A stretch of 64,000 nucleotides of DNA from Balamuthia mandrillaris (taxonomy: Eukaryota > Discosea > Longamoebia > Balamuthiidae): assembly GCA_031835245.1 (NCBI GenBank), contig JAVKOQ010000283.1, positions 1-64,000 on the forward strand, in the 5' to 3' direction. Made by a program: the position numbers and the translations under genes. Of this stretch, positions 22,996-33,689 are shown one piece after another (within the stretch, counting starts at the first letter, position 1; each line of letters opens with the position of its first letter). Under the pieces are notes generated by a model. It was not told where the DNA came from. It saw only the letters and a program-made list of their open reading frames with translations, and searched no databases.

Positions 22996-24006
22996 CCGAT
23001 CGATATCACATGTCTCACAACGGCGTTTGTGGTAGAGAACATTATCGAAAGGAAACTGCTCACGATAGAGCCGGAGGTTGGTTTTGGTGATGAGCCCCGG
23101 ATCAGAGAACGAGCAATAAATAAAGGAGAAGAGCGTCCATGCTACCGCAAAAATAGATAATGTTCTTTTTGTTTTTTGAAAGAGGAAAGTGAGATAAGCA
23201 AAAGAATAGAAGCAGAAGCGAGAGCAGAAGCGAGAGCAGGAGAGAGAGAGAGCAGAGAGAGAGCAGAGAGAGAGCAGAGAGAGCGAGAGCAGAGAAGCAG
23301 AGAAGCAGAGAGCAGAGAGCAGAGAGCAGAGAGCAGAGAGCAGAGGAGCAGAGGAGCAGAGGAGCAGAGGAGCAGAGAAGCAGAGAGAGCAGAGGAGCAG
23401 AGGAGGGATGAGAGGAACGCACTTGTGGTAGCCAGCGATGAAGGGGCCAGGAATGAAAGGAAAGGCCACCACAATGAAAGTAATGTAACCACCCACCACG
23501 CACGACAAATACAGAAACTAGTAGAAGAAATTGACACACCAAATCCAACAGGTTAGAACGAGAATCGAATCGAATCGAATCGAATCGAGAAAGCACGAAA
23601 GAATCAAACATAAGACACAAAGATGGAACAAACAAACAAACGAACCTGGAAAATAGGGTTGGGTCCTTCGCAACAACATTGCACTACCTTGCCCATCGCA
23701 TTTCCCGCTCTTCGTCCAAACAAAAACGCACAACACGATCTATTTTATTTATTTTTTTTTGAAAGTGTGACTCAGATTAAATCGAATCGAATCGGAATGG
23801 ATCGAATGGATCTCAAACAGGAGCAAAACCAAAAAAATAAAAATGTGTAAAATAACATACGAGAAAGAATCAACGCAGCCGCCGGAAAGAAACTGGTTGA
23901 GGCGAAAGATCCAAGTGTCGCGATGACATTCCTGCTGGCCACAAAGAAGAACGTAGATCAAGAAAGCAAAGAAAAGGATGTAGACGATGGTGAACACGAA
24001 AAGCAT
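21717..24006 (-). CDS. DHHC-type protein S-acyltransferase (palmitoyltransferase)
   Basis: Seven minus-strand exons (24006-23861, 23709-23646, 23517-23423, 23164-22997, 22913-22808, 22719-22555, 22487-21717) give 504 residues. Two N-terminal helices precede the cysteine-rich zinc domain [15 protein letters not shown] then [19 protein letters not shown], with the catalytic DHHC. Two more helices follow, and the TTxE-type motif appears as NTTTYE. The enzyme attaches palmitate to cysteines of membrane-associated proteins, typically at Golgi or plasma membrane. The C-terminal half is a long charged, Ser-rich cytosolic tail of about 200 residues. Intron 3 (23165-23422) has a GAGAGCAGA-type minisatellite, and introns 1 and 2 have AATCG pentamers. 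The gene is divergent from histone H3. Confidence 0.92.
23198..23408. repeat. GAGAGCAGA-type minisatellite in a DHHC intron
   Basis: Irregular repeats built from GAGCAGA and GAGAGCA blocks, so pyrimidine-rich on the coding (minus) strand. Similar blocks occur at 31250-31365, 56500-56840 and 58680-58800. Confidence 0.9.
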
Positions 24007-24270
24007 CGTGCGGAGCTAACAAACGAAAGGCGAAGAAGAAAGAGACAACTTTTACTTTTTCTTTCTTTTGCCTTTTCTTTCCTTGTTTTTGTGCTCATGT
24101 CGTCTCGAGTATGTTTCTCTTACTTTTTGTAGACGCGCAAGGAGGCTGTGAGAAATTTCCTAGAAAACTGAAAATCAAAGCCAATGAGAATGGTCGGATC
24201 AAGTTTTTCTGGATTTTATGGATCCAATGGAAAAATCTCCTACTAGTAACTCCGAAGGACGTTTTCCGAC

Positions 24271-24278
24271 TATAAAAG
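24271..24278 (+). promoter_or_regulatory. TATA box of the histone H3 gene
   Basis: TATAAAAG lies 139 bp upstream of the H3 start codon, with pyrimidine-rich sequence between, which fits a core promoter. Confidence 0.6.
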
Positions 24279-24409
24279 AAAGAGAAATTCTTTCAGCCGT
24301 TATTCTACGTTTTCTCTTATCAAACCGTTCGAACAACCCAAAGAGCTTCTTCTCTCTTGTCAGCACTTATTTTTTCCCCTCCTTTTCTTCACTACACAAA
24401 AACAACGAC

Positions 24410-24820
24410 ATGGCCCGTACCAAGCAAACCGCTCGTAAGTCTACCGGAGGCAAGGCCCCTCGTAAGGTCGCCAGCAAGTCCGCCAAGTCCGCCAAGTCTG
24501 CCCTCGCGGGAGGCGTGAAGAAGCCCCATCGCTTCAGGCCTGGCACCGTGGCCCTCCGTGAGATTCGCCGCTACCAGAAGAGCACCGAGCTCCTCCTCCG
24601 CAAGCTCCCCTTCCAGCGCCTGGTGAGAGAGATTGCTCAGGACTACAAGACCGACTTGCGTTTCCAGAGCGCCGCCGTGGCCGCCCTCCAGGAAGCCGCC
24701 GAGGCCTACCTGGTGGGTCTCTTTGAGGACACCAACTTGTGCGCCATCCACGCCAAGCGTGTGACCATCATGCCCAAGGACATTCAGCTGGCCAGAAGGA
24801 TTCGTGGAGAGAGAGCCTAA
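24410..24820 (+). CDS. Histone H3 variant with divergent tail
   Basis: An intronless frame of 136 codons. The first 18 residues after Met and the C-terminal half match canonical H3. K4, K9, S10, K14, K18 and K36 are kept. Residues 19-32 are rewritten: the stretch reads [14 protein letters not shown] where canonical H3 has QLATKAARKSAPAT. The ARKS motif around K27/S28 is therefore gone. In the core, residues 87-96 read [10 protein letters not shown], nearer to the H3.3 type than to H3.1. Tyr41 is Phe. It packs with H4 in nucleosomes. No histone stem-loop is seen after the stop, only A/T-rich sequence, which fits a polyadenylated replacement-type histone. The frame is open 192 bp further upstream, but the TATA box lies inside that stretch. 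Confidence 0.96.
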
Positions 24821-25864
24821 GTTATTTTTTTTATTTTATTTTTTTGTTTTTAAATGTATGTACAAAATATGACGAAGGAAGCGAGCAAGAACAAAAACAA
24901 TAGAAAAGTAGGTTTATGACCTCTTTTTTTCACACAACACATCATCGCCTGCCTCTTTTTCTTGTGTCAACAGATGGCCAACGCGCAATGGTAGGGTTTG
25001 ACAGTGGTCCTTGTCGACACGAATTCTCCCCGCTGAGAGTGACGGGGAAGCGCAGGGACTATTTTTGCTGCCCTTGTGTCCCTGACCATTTCTTTTCAGC
25101 CAGATCATCAAATCGACGTAGACTTCAAAAGAACCCGTCGTTTTTGTTTTGTAAAAAAAGATAATGCTCGTTTTATACGAACGAAGGTGGTGCAACCTTG
25201 GGGTGGGGGGTGGGTGACTTCTGAACATTTATTTTATGGCAAAAGAGCCATGAATGGAAAACCACCCCCACCCTCTTCTGAAGAGCTAGCCTTGACAAAT
25301 CGAATCATCTCAGCCAAAGAAGAAGAGGGTCTTTCTTTTGTTTCCCTCTTTTGCTTGTTATTGGTCACCATCTGCTCGTTTGGTGCTCAACACTGCCATC
25401 TGACGTCACCCATACAATAAATAATCGTACCCAAACACCAATTTTTCACGATTATTTTCCTTTTTTAGCTAGTTTGACAATTGGAAGAAAAAAAAAGCAG
25501 CAATCAATATTAAAGAGAAGAGAAGAGAAGAGCAAGACAAGGAAAAGAAGCCACAACACGACTTGGGCGAACCAACGATTCTATCGTTTTTATTTTCCCC
25601 TTCTTGTTGGGAGGGCGTGGTTGATTATTGATATATTTCCATTTGTTTTTTTTTTGTTCCCCTCTAGGTGGGGGAGGGGCTGCCGAACCAACTAGTGCTT
25701 AGTTGATGGCACCCGCTTTTTTTGGGGGGACCAACTTTTTTTTTGTTTAAAAACAAGGTCCGTTATACCCACTACCGCTACTCGATTTTTCAATTCCATT
25801 CTTGTTATTGGTTTCTGATGTGATGGTCTTCTTTGCCGGATTAAAAAAAATACAATACAAGCAG
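24821..25864. other. Intergenic region between histone H3 and the RasGAP gene
   Basis: About 1 kb with T and A runs, a short G-rich block at about 25200-25212, and one TGACGTCA site at 25401. Open frames here are short and match nothing known. Confidence 0.6.
25401..25408. promoter_or_regulatory. TGACGTCA palindrome (CRE/ATF-type bZIP site)
   Basis: A perfect CRE core 464 bp upstream of the RasGAP start codon. The regulatory role is inferred from the motif alone. Confidence 0.35.
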
Positions 25865-27377
25865 ATGAGTGAAACAGAACCGAAAGAAAGAAAATCGCCA
25901 GGAAGAGCAAAAGACCGCAACCAGAAGGAAGAAGCCGATGATGACAAGAAAGTAGCGGCGGCGGTGGGAGATCAAAAGGAAGCGGAGAAAGAAGAGAAAC
26001 GAGCTTTGTCCTCCACCTCTTCGCTTGTCACGGAAGAACCGGCAGAACAAGAGGTGACAGAGGCAACGATGGAACCGACCTCATCTCAAGGAGGAGAGTC
26101 AGCAGCGGACAAGAATGACAGAGGAGACAAAGCTGGAGAAGAGAACAAGGAGGAAACCCTGCAACTTACGAAAGAGCAACAGCGAGAGGCGGATTTCTTA
26201 CGAGTAATTCTTCTTCTTGTTCTGCTTGTCCTCTTCTTCTGCTGTCCTCTTCTTTTTCCCCTTCTCTTTTCCCCTCTTCTTTCCTCTGCCTTCTTCCATC
26301 TCTTTCCTTTTTTCTGCGGTTCTATCAGCTGATCTTTGTTTTTTCACCGTGTGTGTGTGTGATCAGACGTTTGTAGCTTCCGACTTTGCGGTGCTTCATG
26401 CTCTATATGAGACGGTGACTTATGTGGACACGCCTACAGTGGTGAACGCCTCTGTCAAGTATTTCATGACTAAAGGAGACGACTCGGAGCTTTTGCTTGA
26501 GTTGCTGAAGTCCCTTATCGATCGCGAAATCAGCGTTACAAGTATTCTCTCCCTCTCCCTCTCTCTCCCTCTTGTTTGTTCTTTCGCTGTTTGTCCCTTT
26601 CTTTACTGTTGTTTTTCTCTTGTTATCTTGTCTTTCAAAGTTAACAATGAAAAACCAAAAAAAAAAAAAAAAAAAAAGAACAACCATCGACTCTCTTTCG
26701 AAGCAACAGCGCTGCCTGCAAGATGCTGTCCCTGGCAATGAAGCTCATGGGCAAGGACTACCTCAAATCCGTGCTGCGATGGCCCGTCAATCACATTTGC
26801 GAGAAGTATGCTCTGCCGGAGGACTCTTTGGAAATAGATCCCGTTCGCATGAAGCCCGGCGATGATGCTAAACACAACCAAGAGAAGCTAACCTTGCATT
26901 GCCATGAGTTCTTGACCGCTATTTTAGACTCTATTGATGAGTGCCCGATGTACGCATGTTTTGTTTTTTGTTTTTCATCCGGTCTTTCCCTCCGCTTTTG
27001 CTTATTTCTATTTTGCTTCAGCTTCTTTCGAAAGATAGCCAATTACTTGCAACTCGGAGTAGCTCGCAAGTTCCCAGAGAGCCGACAGATCCGCAATAAC
27101 TTTTCCGCAGTGGGCGGCCTCCTCTTTCTTCGCTTCTTCTGTCCTGCTATTTTCGCCCCTGAGAAGTTTGGCATGGTCAAAGATGCTCCCACTCCCACCG
27201 CGTTGAGGACCTTGGTGCTCATTTCCAAGGTACTTCAGACCATGGCTAATGGGCTGGAGGCCGGCTTTGAAGCCAAGACGGAAACCTACATGGTGAAGAT
27301 GAACGACTTCATCAAGGAAAACTTTCAGAGTCTCGTCGATTACTTCATTCATGTTGCAGTATGTTTTTCTTTCTTCG

Positions 27378-27421
<44 letters not shown>

Positions 27422-27427
27422 CTCTCG

Positions 27428-27473
<46 letters not shown>

Positions 27474-30400
27474 ACAAATAACAAACAAACAAACAAAAAA
27501 TAAAATAACAGAGCTTACCTTCCAAAGAAGAACTGGAACGTATCGAACGCAAACGAAAGATGCTGTCCGACTCACTTCGCAAGGGCACTAAGGACTTCAA
27601 TGCCACTCTAAAAGACTGGATGAAAGATCCCTCCAACTTTGACCGCAATCGTAACACCGCTGTTGTGTTGTCTTCCTCTCCTACTTTTCTTCGCGATAGC
27701 CGCAAGTCCTCTTCCATCGCGGACTTGCCGCTATCCTCCTCCTCTCCTGCTCTTGTCAACACAACAGCACTTCTTTCTAGTTCTCCTGCTAGTTCTCCTT
27801 CTTCCTCATCATCTTCCATTTCTGCTATCTCTACTTCTCTTTCTGCCGAGTATAGTACTTCTTCTTTTGCTTCCCCCACTTCCTCGAGTCGAGCTGCTGT
27901 TGTAGGAAGAAGCCAGAGCACTCTTGCGGAAGGCGAGAGAGCCTATACCCCGCGCGGTGACTCCACGAAAGCAAGTCCGCATCATCATACTAATAGCGCC
28001 AAGTCGCATCGTCATCACTCCAAGTCTCATCGCTCCCAATCCATGAAAAAGAAAGCGCACAGCGACTCTGAGACAGACACCGACTCTGACTCTCATCCTT
28101 CTCGCAAAGCAAGAAGAAAAAAATGGAAGGAAGAGGCACAAGCAAAAGAAGATGATGCAGATACAGCCAATGATAATGGAGTCAGCGATGATGAGGATGA
28201 AACAACATCCCCAACGTCTTCTGCGGCTTCTTCATTGTCTTCATCTCCGTCACTTGCTTCCTCTTCTCCTGTTGCTTCTTCCTCCTCGATGCCAGCTTCT
28301 CCTCTCTCCTCTTCTTCCTCTTCCTCATCACCATCAAGCCTTCAACGCAAAAAGCACCGAACTCAAACACATAACCCGGCCTTACACCGAAGCGCCTCTT
28401 CTGGAGGTTCTCTAACTCCCTCTGAGCGTAAGACACTTTCCTTGCAAAACGCGCCTATCACTCGACGCTACCTCAATCTTGCTGGTAGTCCTGATGATTC
28501 CAAAGGTTCTTTCTTGTCGTTTCTTTCTTTCTTTCTTCTTTCTTGTTTCTTTCTTCGTTTTTAAGATTGTTCTGGTTCATGTCCTTTGATCCTTTTTGGT
28601 TTAATTCCTTCTTATTTATTTATTAATTTACAACAGAACCAAAAATAATTGGCGGCACTCAAATCGTTCGACCAACCACAGCCAGTATCAACCTTAGCAA
28701 CAACAAAGCTTCGTCTTCTACAGCGTCTCCCTTTTCCTCTTCCTCCTCCTTTTCTTCCACTTCCCCTATCGACGACCTTGAAGAGACAAGACCAGAGGTC
28801 TGCCTCGACCACCTCCACTTTCAGTTTCACAAGCATCGCACCGATGTGGGAGCCAATTTGGAACAACAAGGTTTGTTGTCGGAGAGAGATGCTCTATTCC
28901 GACTGTTGGACAACTATCCTCCTCCCAAAGTGGAGATGCGCGATGTTCGCAAGGAATGGGAGCGACGATTGTTTGGCTCCTCTTCTCCGTCTGCTCCTTC
29001 ATCTCTTTCTTCTTCTGGTTCTTCTCCTTCTGCTTCTACCTTGCTTCAACTTAGAGAAGATAAGAATAAGAATAGCAGGAGTCATAGTTTGGCAGAACCG
29101 GAAGAAGTCAGCAAACGTATCAAAGCGGAGAAAGAGAAAGAGAAAGAAAGGGAAAAGGAGAGAGAAAAGGAAGAGGAGAAACAACACAAAAAGAAAGAAG
29201 GGAAGAAAGGACACCGAAGGTCGCGAAGCTTATCAACACAAGAGGGAGAGGTGGATGGTTCCTCTTCCTCTATACACTCTCATTCAGGCGACGAGGAGAA
29301 GAAAAGACTCTCTCTGGGAAGCCTGAAGACTAAGTATGTATCCAAGAAAGACGAAGACGATAGCACGGAATCTGAAAAAAAGAAAAAGGTACGCATTTCT
29401 GTCTCTTCATTTTTTTTTTATCTTCCGTCTCCTCTCCTCTTCTTTGATATTTGTTATCGTTTTCGCTTTTTTTTTTTTGCTTATCTCTTTCAAATACAAA
29501 TTACTATAACAATAAACAGAAAAAGAAGATATTTGTCCGCAACAAATCCAAAGACAAAGACATCAACAAAGAAGTTGCGGCCAGCGACAAAGAAACGGAC
29601 TCTCTCGTCATCGAGACGCTCTCCTCCATCGAAGACAAACACAACAACAAACAACGTCTCAAAGAAGCCAAACGGATCATCAAAGAGCTCAAAGACGAGA
29701 GCATCGCTTCGGACTCTCGAAAGAGAGAGTTAGAGGAAGAGAATGAGCAGCTCCGCAGAAAGATCCAGAAACTAAACGACGAGTTGAAAAAGGAGGGGGA
29801 TAAGTTGGAGCGCAACGAGAAACGAATACAACGTTTGGTGGAGGAAAAAGAGAGAACGGAGAGAGAGAAGGAGCAACTCTCTCTTCAACTACAAAACGAG
29901 GGGAAAGCTCAGGAAAAGTGGGGTCGAGAAAAGCTTCAAATGGTGGAGGAGAAGGAGAATGCGTTGAAATTGGTGAGAGAGCTGCAAAGGGCCAATCAGG
30001 AATTGGAGGAAAGCATTTTTCAGTGGAAGTTAAAAGTGAAGGAGTTGGTAAAGGAGAAAATGGAGTTGAAGGAGGAAGTGGCAGAGTTGAACGAAAGAAT
30101 GAGGGAGTGGCAGAAAAAGAGAGCAAAGAAGGTTCGTTCCCGTTTGGAATCGCTTTCGCACGATGATCTGAACAACATTGAGGATGAAGAGGGAGAGGAC
30201 GATGAGGAAGGAAAGATGAAGATCCCAAAGAAGAAAAGGAACAAGAAGATGAAGAAAAGGAGAAGAGAAAAGCAGAAGGAGAACCACGAAGGAGACGAGA
30301 TTCACGATGAGTTGCTTGCTTCGGATTCTTCTTACGACTCTTCTTCTGATGGTGATGACTCTTCCATACGTTCAGACGACGATTCTTCCTCGAAAGAAGA

Positions 30401-31101
30401 AAACGGGGAAGCCAAAGGTGACCAAGATGTTGAAGCAAAAGCAAAAGAAAATGGAATCGAAAGTAAAAGAGAAAGTAGGACAGTTAGAGAGCAAATCGCC
30501 CCCTTCTCGCTGAGCGATGATGACAAGGATGGCGACGACGAGAAGGATGACGACGATGCTAGCAACGAGCTGGACAGAAAGAAAGTGGATCTTCCGGTAT
30601 TCTTCCTTCTTCCTCCCTTTCTCTCATTCTTTTGCTGACTCGTTTTCTTTGTTGTTTGCTTTCAGTTGACAGAAATTGTTCTTAGAATGAAAGCGGCTGT
30701 TGAACTTCGGACGCACAAACACAACCTCAAACGTTACAAAAACTGTTTTAGAGGTTTGTTTATTGTTCTTTTCGAACTCCATAATCTTGTTCCTCTTCCT
30801 GTTCTTGTTCTTCTTGTTCCTCTTCTTCTTCGTTCTTCGTCTTCTTTCTTCTTCGTTCTTTCTTCTTTCTTCTTTCTTCTTCTCTTAGGCTAACAAACAC
30901 AAAAACAAAGGGTCAGATGCAGTGGAATGGTTGGTATCGCAACACGTTCGGGAGAAGCCCTCCGAAGCGGAGAAGCTCTGCCAACGATGCTTGCGGGAAG
31001 GGCTTATCCTGTGCCTTCCCGGCAAGGAGGAGGAGCGCTTCCAATCGAACGAGCGTTGTATTTACCAGTTTTCACATCCAATTGTACAAAATGAAGAATG
31101 A
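25865..31101 (+). CDS. RasGAP/coiled-coil/DEP-domain protein
   Basis: Nine exons (25865-26203, 26367-26541, 26679-26949, 27022-27358, 27512-28505, 28637-29388, 29520-30596, 30666-30753, 30911-31101) join in frame to 1407 residues. After an acidic N-terminus, a RasGAP domain covers about residues 115-380: the arginine-finger loop STLFRSNSAACK, KFPESRQIRNNFSAVGG and the FLRFFCPAIFAPEKFG block. It should speed GTP hydrolysis by Ras-type GTPases. A very Ser-rich middle follows, with Lys/Glu repeats, a coiled coil at about 1000-1160 and acidic clusters. The C-terminus (about 1320-1400) is a DEP domain (FRGSDAVEWLVSQHV, then CLREGLILCL), which usually binds membranes or GPCR partners. An in-frame ATG at 25823 is an alternative start. 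Exon 3 follows an A-run acceptor that was needed to keep the arginine finger. The gene converges on the next with 49 bp between them. Confidence 0.88.
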
Positions 31102-31150
31102 GGAGTAAACAAAGAATAAAGCGATGAAAGAGAATAAATATGTTTGTTTT

Positions 31151-31869
31151 TCAGCGGGGAAGCTCGGCGGACGAAGAAGACGAAGAGTGTTTGTGTTGTT
31201 GTTGTGCCTTTTGCCTTTTTGTTTTTTTGAAAGCAAGTTAGAAGAAGCAGAGAAGAGAGCAGAGAAGCAGAGAAGCAGAGAAGCAGAGAAGCAGAGAAGC
31301 AGAGAAGCAGAGAAGCAGAGAAGCAGAGAAGCAGAGAGCAGAGAGCAGAGAGCAGAGAGCAGTGAAGAAGAAAGAAACCATTGAGACCGCATTTGCAAAG
31401 TGAGGTCACACTCCCTGTAGCCAATGTAGCTTCCCAGGCCAAACCCAAGCAGAGCGATCCCCAGCGGCAGGTACAGTATTTCGTACCAACGGCTTCCACC
31501 AGCGGCAGCAGCCGCGCTCGAAGCTTTGTGTTTTGATCCTCTTACTTTTTTTTTTGGGTTAGAAATATGAGAATAACAAAAAAAGAAAAAGAAAAAATAT
31601 GTATTAAAACATCAAAAATAATCTTAATCCAAAGAGAAAAAAACGATACCAGAAAGTGCGAAAAGAAAGTGAAGCGGGGCGGGGGTGATGGGCGGCCACC
31701 GCCGCAGGCTTCCGATCGTGCCGACCACGGCAAAGACGACGGAGCCCTTCAGGCCCGTGAGCAAGGTGTCCCAGCAGCAAGGACACCGTCTCTGCAGGAC
31801 CTCGGGGTGGATCTTGAGCTCCACCAGCCGATCGGCCGTGCCGTCGTTGCTATCTCTCTGTCGTTCCAT
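31151..31869 (-). CDS. Small two-helix membrane protein, family not recognised
   Basis: Minus-strand exons 31869-31650, 31538-31379 and 31214-31151 give 147 residues. The N-terminal part has a CPCC cluster next to WDTLLTGLKGSVVFAVVGTI, a possible first helix. A second helix is WYEILYLPLGIALLGFGLGS followed by YIGYREC. The end is Gln/His/Ser-rich and stops at 31151. The layout (Gly-rich paired helices, Cys on one side, short length) looks like small mitochondrial inner-membrane proteins, but I cannot name a family. Exon 3 was chosen because it keeps the frame and gives a stop. Intron 2 is a GAAGCAGA repeat. Confidence 0.5.
31250..31365. repeat. (AGAGAAGC)n minisatellite in an intron
   Basis: About ten AGAGAAGC units followed by AGAGAGC units. 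The repeat is pyrimidine-rich on the coding (minus) strand. Confidence 0.93.
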
Positions 31870-32410
31870 TCCACTTTGTTGCTTCCTTCTCTCTCTCTTT
31901 ACATTTTCTCCTTTTCGTTTCTGCTGTGTGAAAGTTATCGTTCGATTTTTCGAAGAATTTTGAGGCGTAAAGGAAGCGATAAGGAGGGTGTGTCCCTGTA
32001 ACCTCCCAGCACTTTTGGACGTGGTTTGCTTTCAAACGATAAACAGCTTTCAATTATCGCGAGAGATTTGGATCGATTAATGAATAATTTGTTACCGATC
32101 GATAACAATTTCGAATTTATTTTCCAAAAAAAGAGAAAATTTTAACGTTTATGATGCGACGCAACCCTTCGACTGAAACGAAGAGAATGGACCTCACATC
32201 AGGGTTGAAACAGAGAGTGGGAAAAGCAGAAACAGCTTGTGCTTTGTATGAGGCCAACGGGACTGTGCCTGCAACCCCGACAAAAAGAGGAACTTGCATT
32301 TGAATGGAAGTCAGCGAAGCTTTTGGCTTGGCCCTATCATTCACTGGATAGAATCCGTGTAAGTCCGGGCGGTTGCCTCCCAATTGTCTTCTTCCCTTAA
32401 CGCAACCCAC
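31870..32410. other. Intergenic region upstream of the fasciclin gene
   Basis: It is A/T-rich in its first half, with several ATCG-containing palindromic bits around 32050-32105. No gene is seen. It serves the promoters of two divergent genes. Confidence 0.6.
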
Positions 32411-32420
32411 TATATAAAAG
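32411..32420 (+). promoter_or_regulatory. TATA box of the fasciclin gene
   Basis: TATATAAAAG lies 92 bp upstream of the start codon and fits a core promoter. Confidence 0.65.
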
Positions 32421-32511
32421 CCCCGCACCTTCCAGCGCGAACAAACAATCAAACAAACAAGTGTGCAACAGAACCAAATAACCATCGACTTCCATAACAT
32501 CGCACAGCAAT

Positions 32512-33078
32512 ATGGCAAAGAGCATATATTTGTTGGCTCTTTTCTTTCTTCTCGCTTCCTCTTTCGTTCAGGCAACATGTGCTGGTTCTTCCTACGCTCC
32601 TCCAACGGATGGAGGTGACGATGGCGGCGACGTCGATGGCGGGGATGGGGACGCACCGTTTCCTTCGCTGAGCGAGTTGCTGCAAACCACCGGCCTGACT
32701 TTCCTGCTGGAAACGTTGGAGGAGCTCAACCTGCTGGACGAGCTAGAGAACAGACCAGGCTTCTTCACTTTCTTCGCCCCAACGAACGACGCCCTCGCCA
32801 TCGATGCCGGCTCCGCCCAGGGCTGCCCCCGCCTCCTGCTGCTCTCCCACATAGTGCCGGATGCCCGCGTGAACACCTTTTGCTTCGTGGACGGCATGAC
32901 CCTACCCACCGTGGTGGAGGGGCGCTCCCTTCGCATCGACATCGAGCGGGGCGGCGAGGGCATGCCCGATGAGTACGTGGTGAACAACGAGGCCAACATC
33001 GTGCAGAGCAACCTGTTCTTCACCAACGGGATACTTCACATCATCGATGACGTTCTGTTCGATGGTTATGATGCCTAG
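32512..33078 (+). CDS. Secreted fasciclin (FAS1) domain protein
   Basis: A single-exon frame of 188 residues. A signal peptide (about residues 1-23, LLALFFLLASSFVQA) is followed by an Asp/Gly-rich linker and one FAS1 domain: FFTFFAPTNDAL is the H1-type motif, LLLLSHIV follows, and the domain closes with ITNGILHIIDDVL-like sequence (seen as FFTNGILHIIDDVL). FAS1 domains mediate cell adhesion or matrix contacts. There is no membrane anchor, so the protein should be secreted. It has a clear TATA box, and the next gene downstream on this strand is an adhesion/receptor-type gene. Confidence 0.9.
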   Translation: MAKSIYLLALFFLLASSFVQATCAGSSYAPPTDGGDDGGDVDGGDGDAPFPSLSELLQTTGLTFLLETLEELNLLDELENRPGFFTFFAPTNDALAIDAGSAQGCPRLLLLSHIVPDARVNTFCFVDGMTLPTVVEGRSLRIDIERGGEGMPDEYVVNNEANIVQSNLFFTNGILHIIDDVLFDGYDA

Positions 33079-33689
33079 TAAGACTCGTTGTGTTAGAGAA
33101 ATAAACAAACAAATAAAAATAAAAATAAAATGAAATAAAAGCAGCTCATGAAACAAGTCCATCTGCTTTAGTCTTTGGTGCACCGCACGGCATTTGAATG
33201 CTTCGAATAGAGCAAGGCGCCCAGTTTGGGTCTCGGGAAAAGGAGCTGGGATGGAGGCAGAAGAAGATGGCCACGCTGTGTTTGTTTTGTCGGTGAGGTT
33301 CCGTTCGACACTGCAATTTGCCGCTGAGAAAACGTAGAGGGAATGCCGAGATAAATGTGCATTTTTTCTGATTCCATGACGACATTAAAAATTATGAAAA
33401 ATGACCCCTCATATAATTCGTGCTGACGTCAGAATACATTTTTCGGGACAGGTTGTCGACATGATCAAATTAATTAATTCATTTGAAGAGATCAAATTAA
33501 TCCTCAAGAAAGGATATTGATCATGAGTTGGTTTTGCCTTTTGGGGTCGGTTGTACAGCAGGATATCTTGCAGATTGTGCTTGCGTCAGGAAATCTACAA
33601 CCAGAGTAAAAATGGATGATTTTATCCTGATTGTTTTTTGTGGCGCGTGCTCATCAAAAAAAAAAAAAAACGAATGGTGCAAGTCAAAC
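33079..33689. other. Intergenic region before the first frizzled-like gene
   Basis: A/T-rich sequence with a TGACGTCA site and two direct copies of GATCAAATTAAT around 33463 and 33491. No gene is seen. Confidence 0.6.
33424..33431. promoter_or_regulatory. TGACGTCA palindrome (CRE/ATF-type bZIP site)
   Basis: A perfect CRE core 266 bp upstream of the frizzled-like start codon. Confidence 0.4.

Noticed and set aside
24218..24409. 64-residue N-terminal extension of histone H3
   Set aside because: The frame is open by chance; a TATA box lies inside it, and H3 always begins MARTKQTA.
32117..32656. Minus-strand open frame of 179 codons overlapping the fasciclin start
   Set aside because: It overlaps the TATA box and coding start of a clear gene and has no recognisable product.
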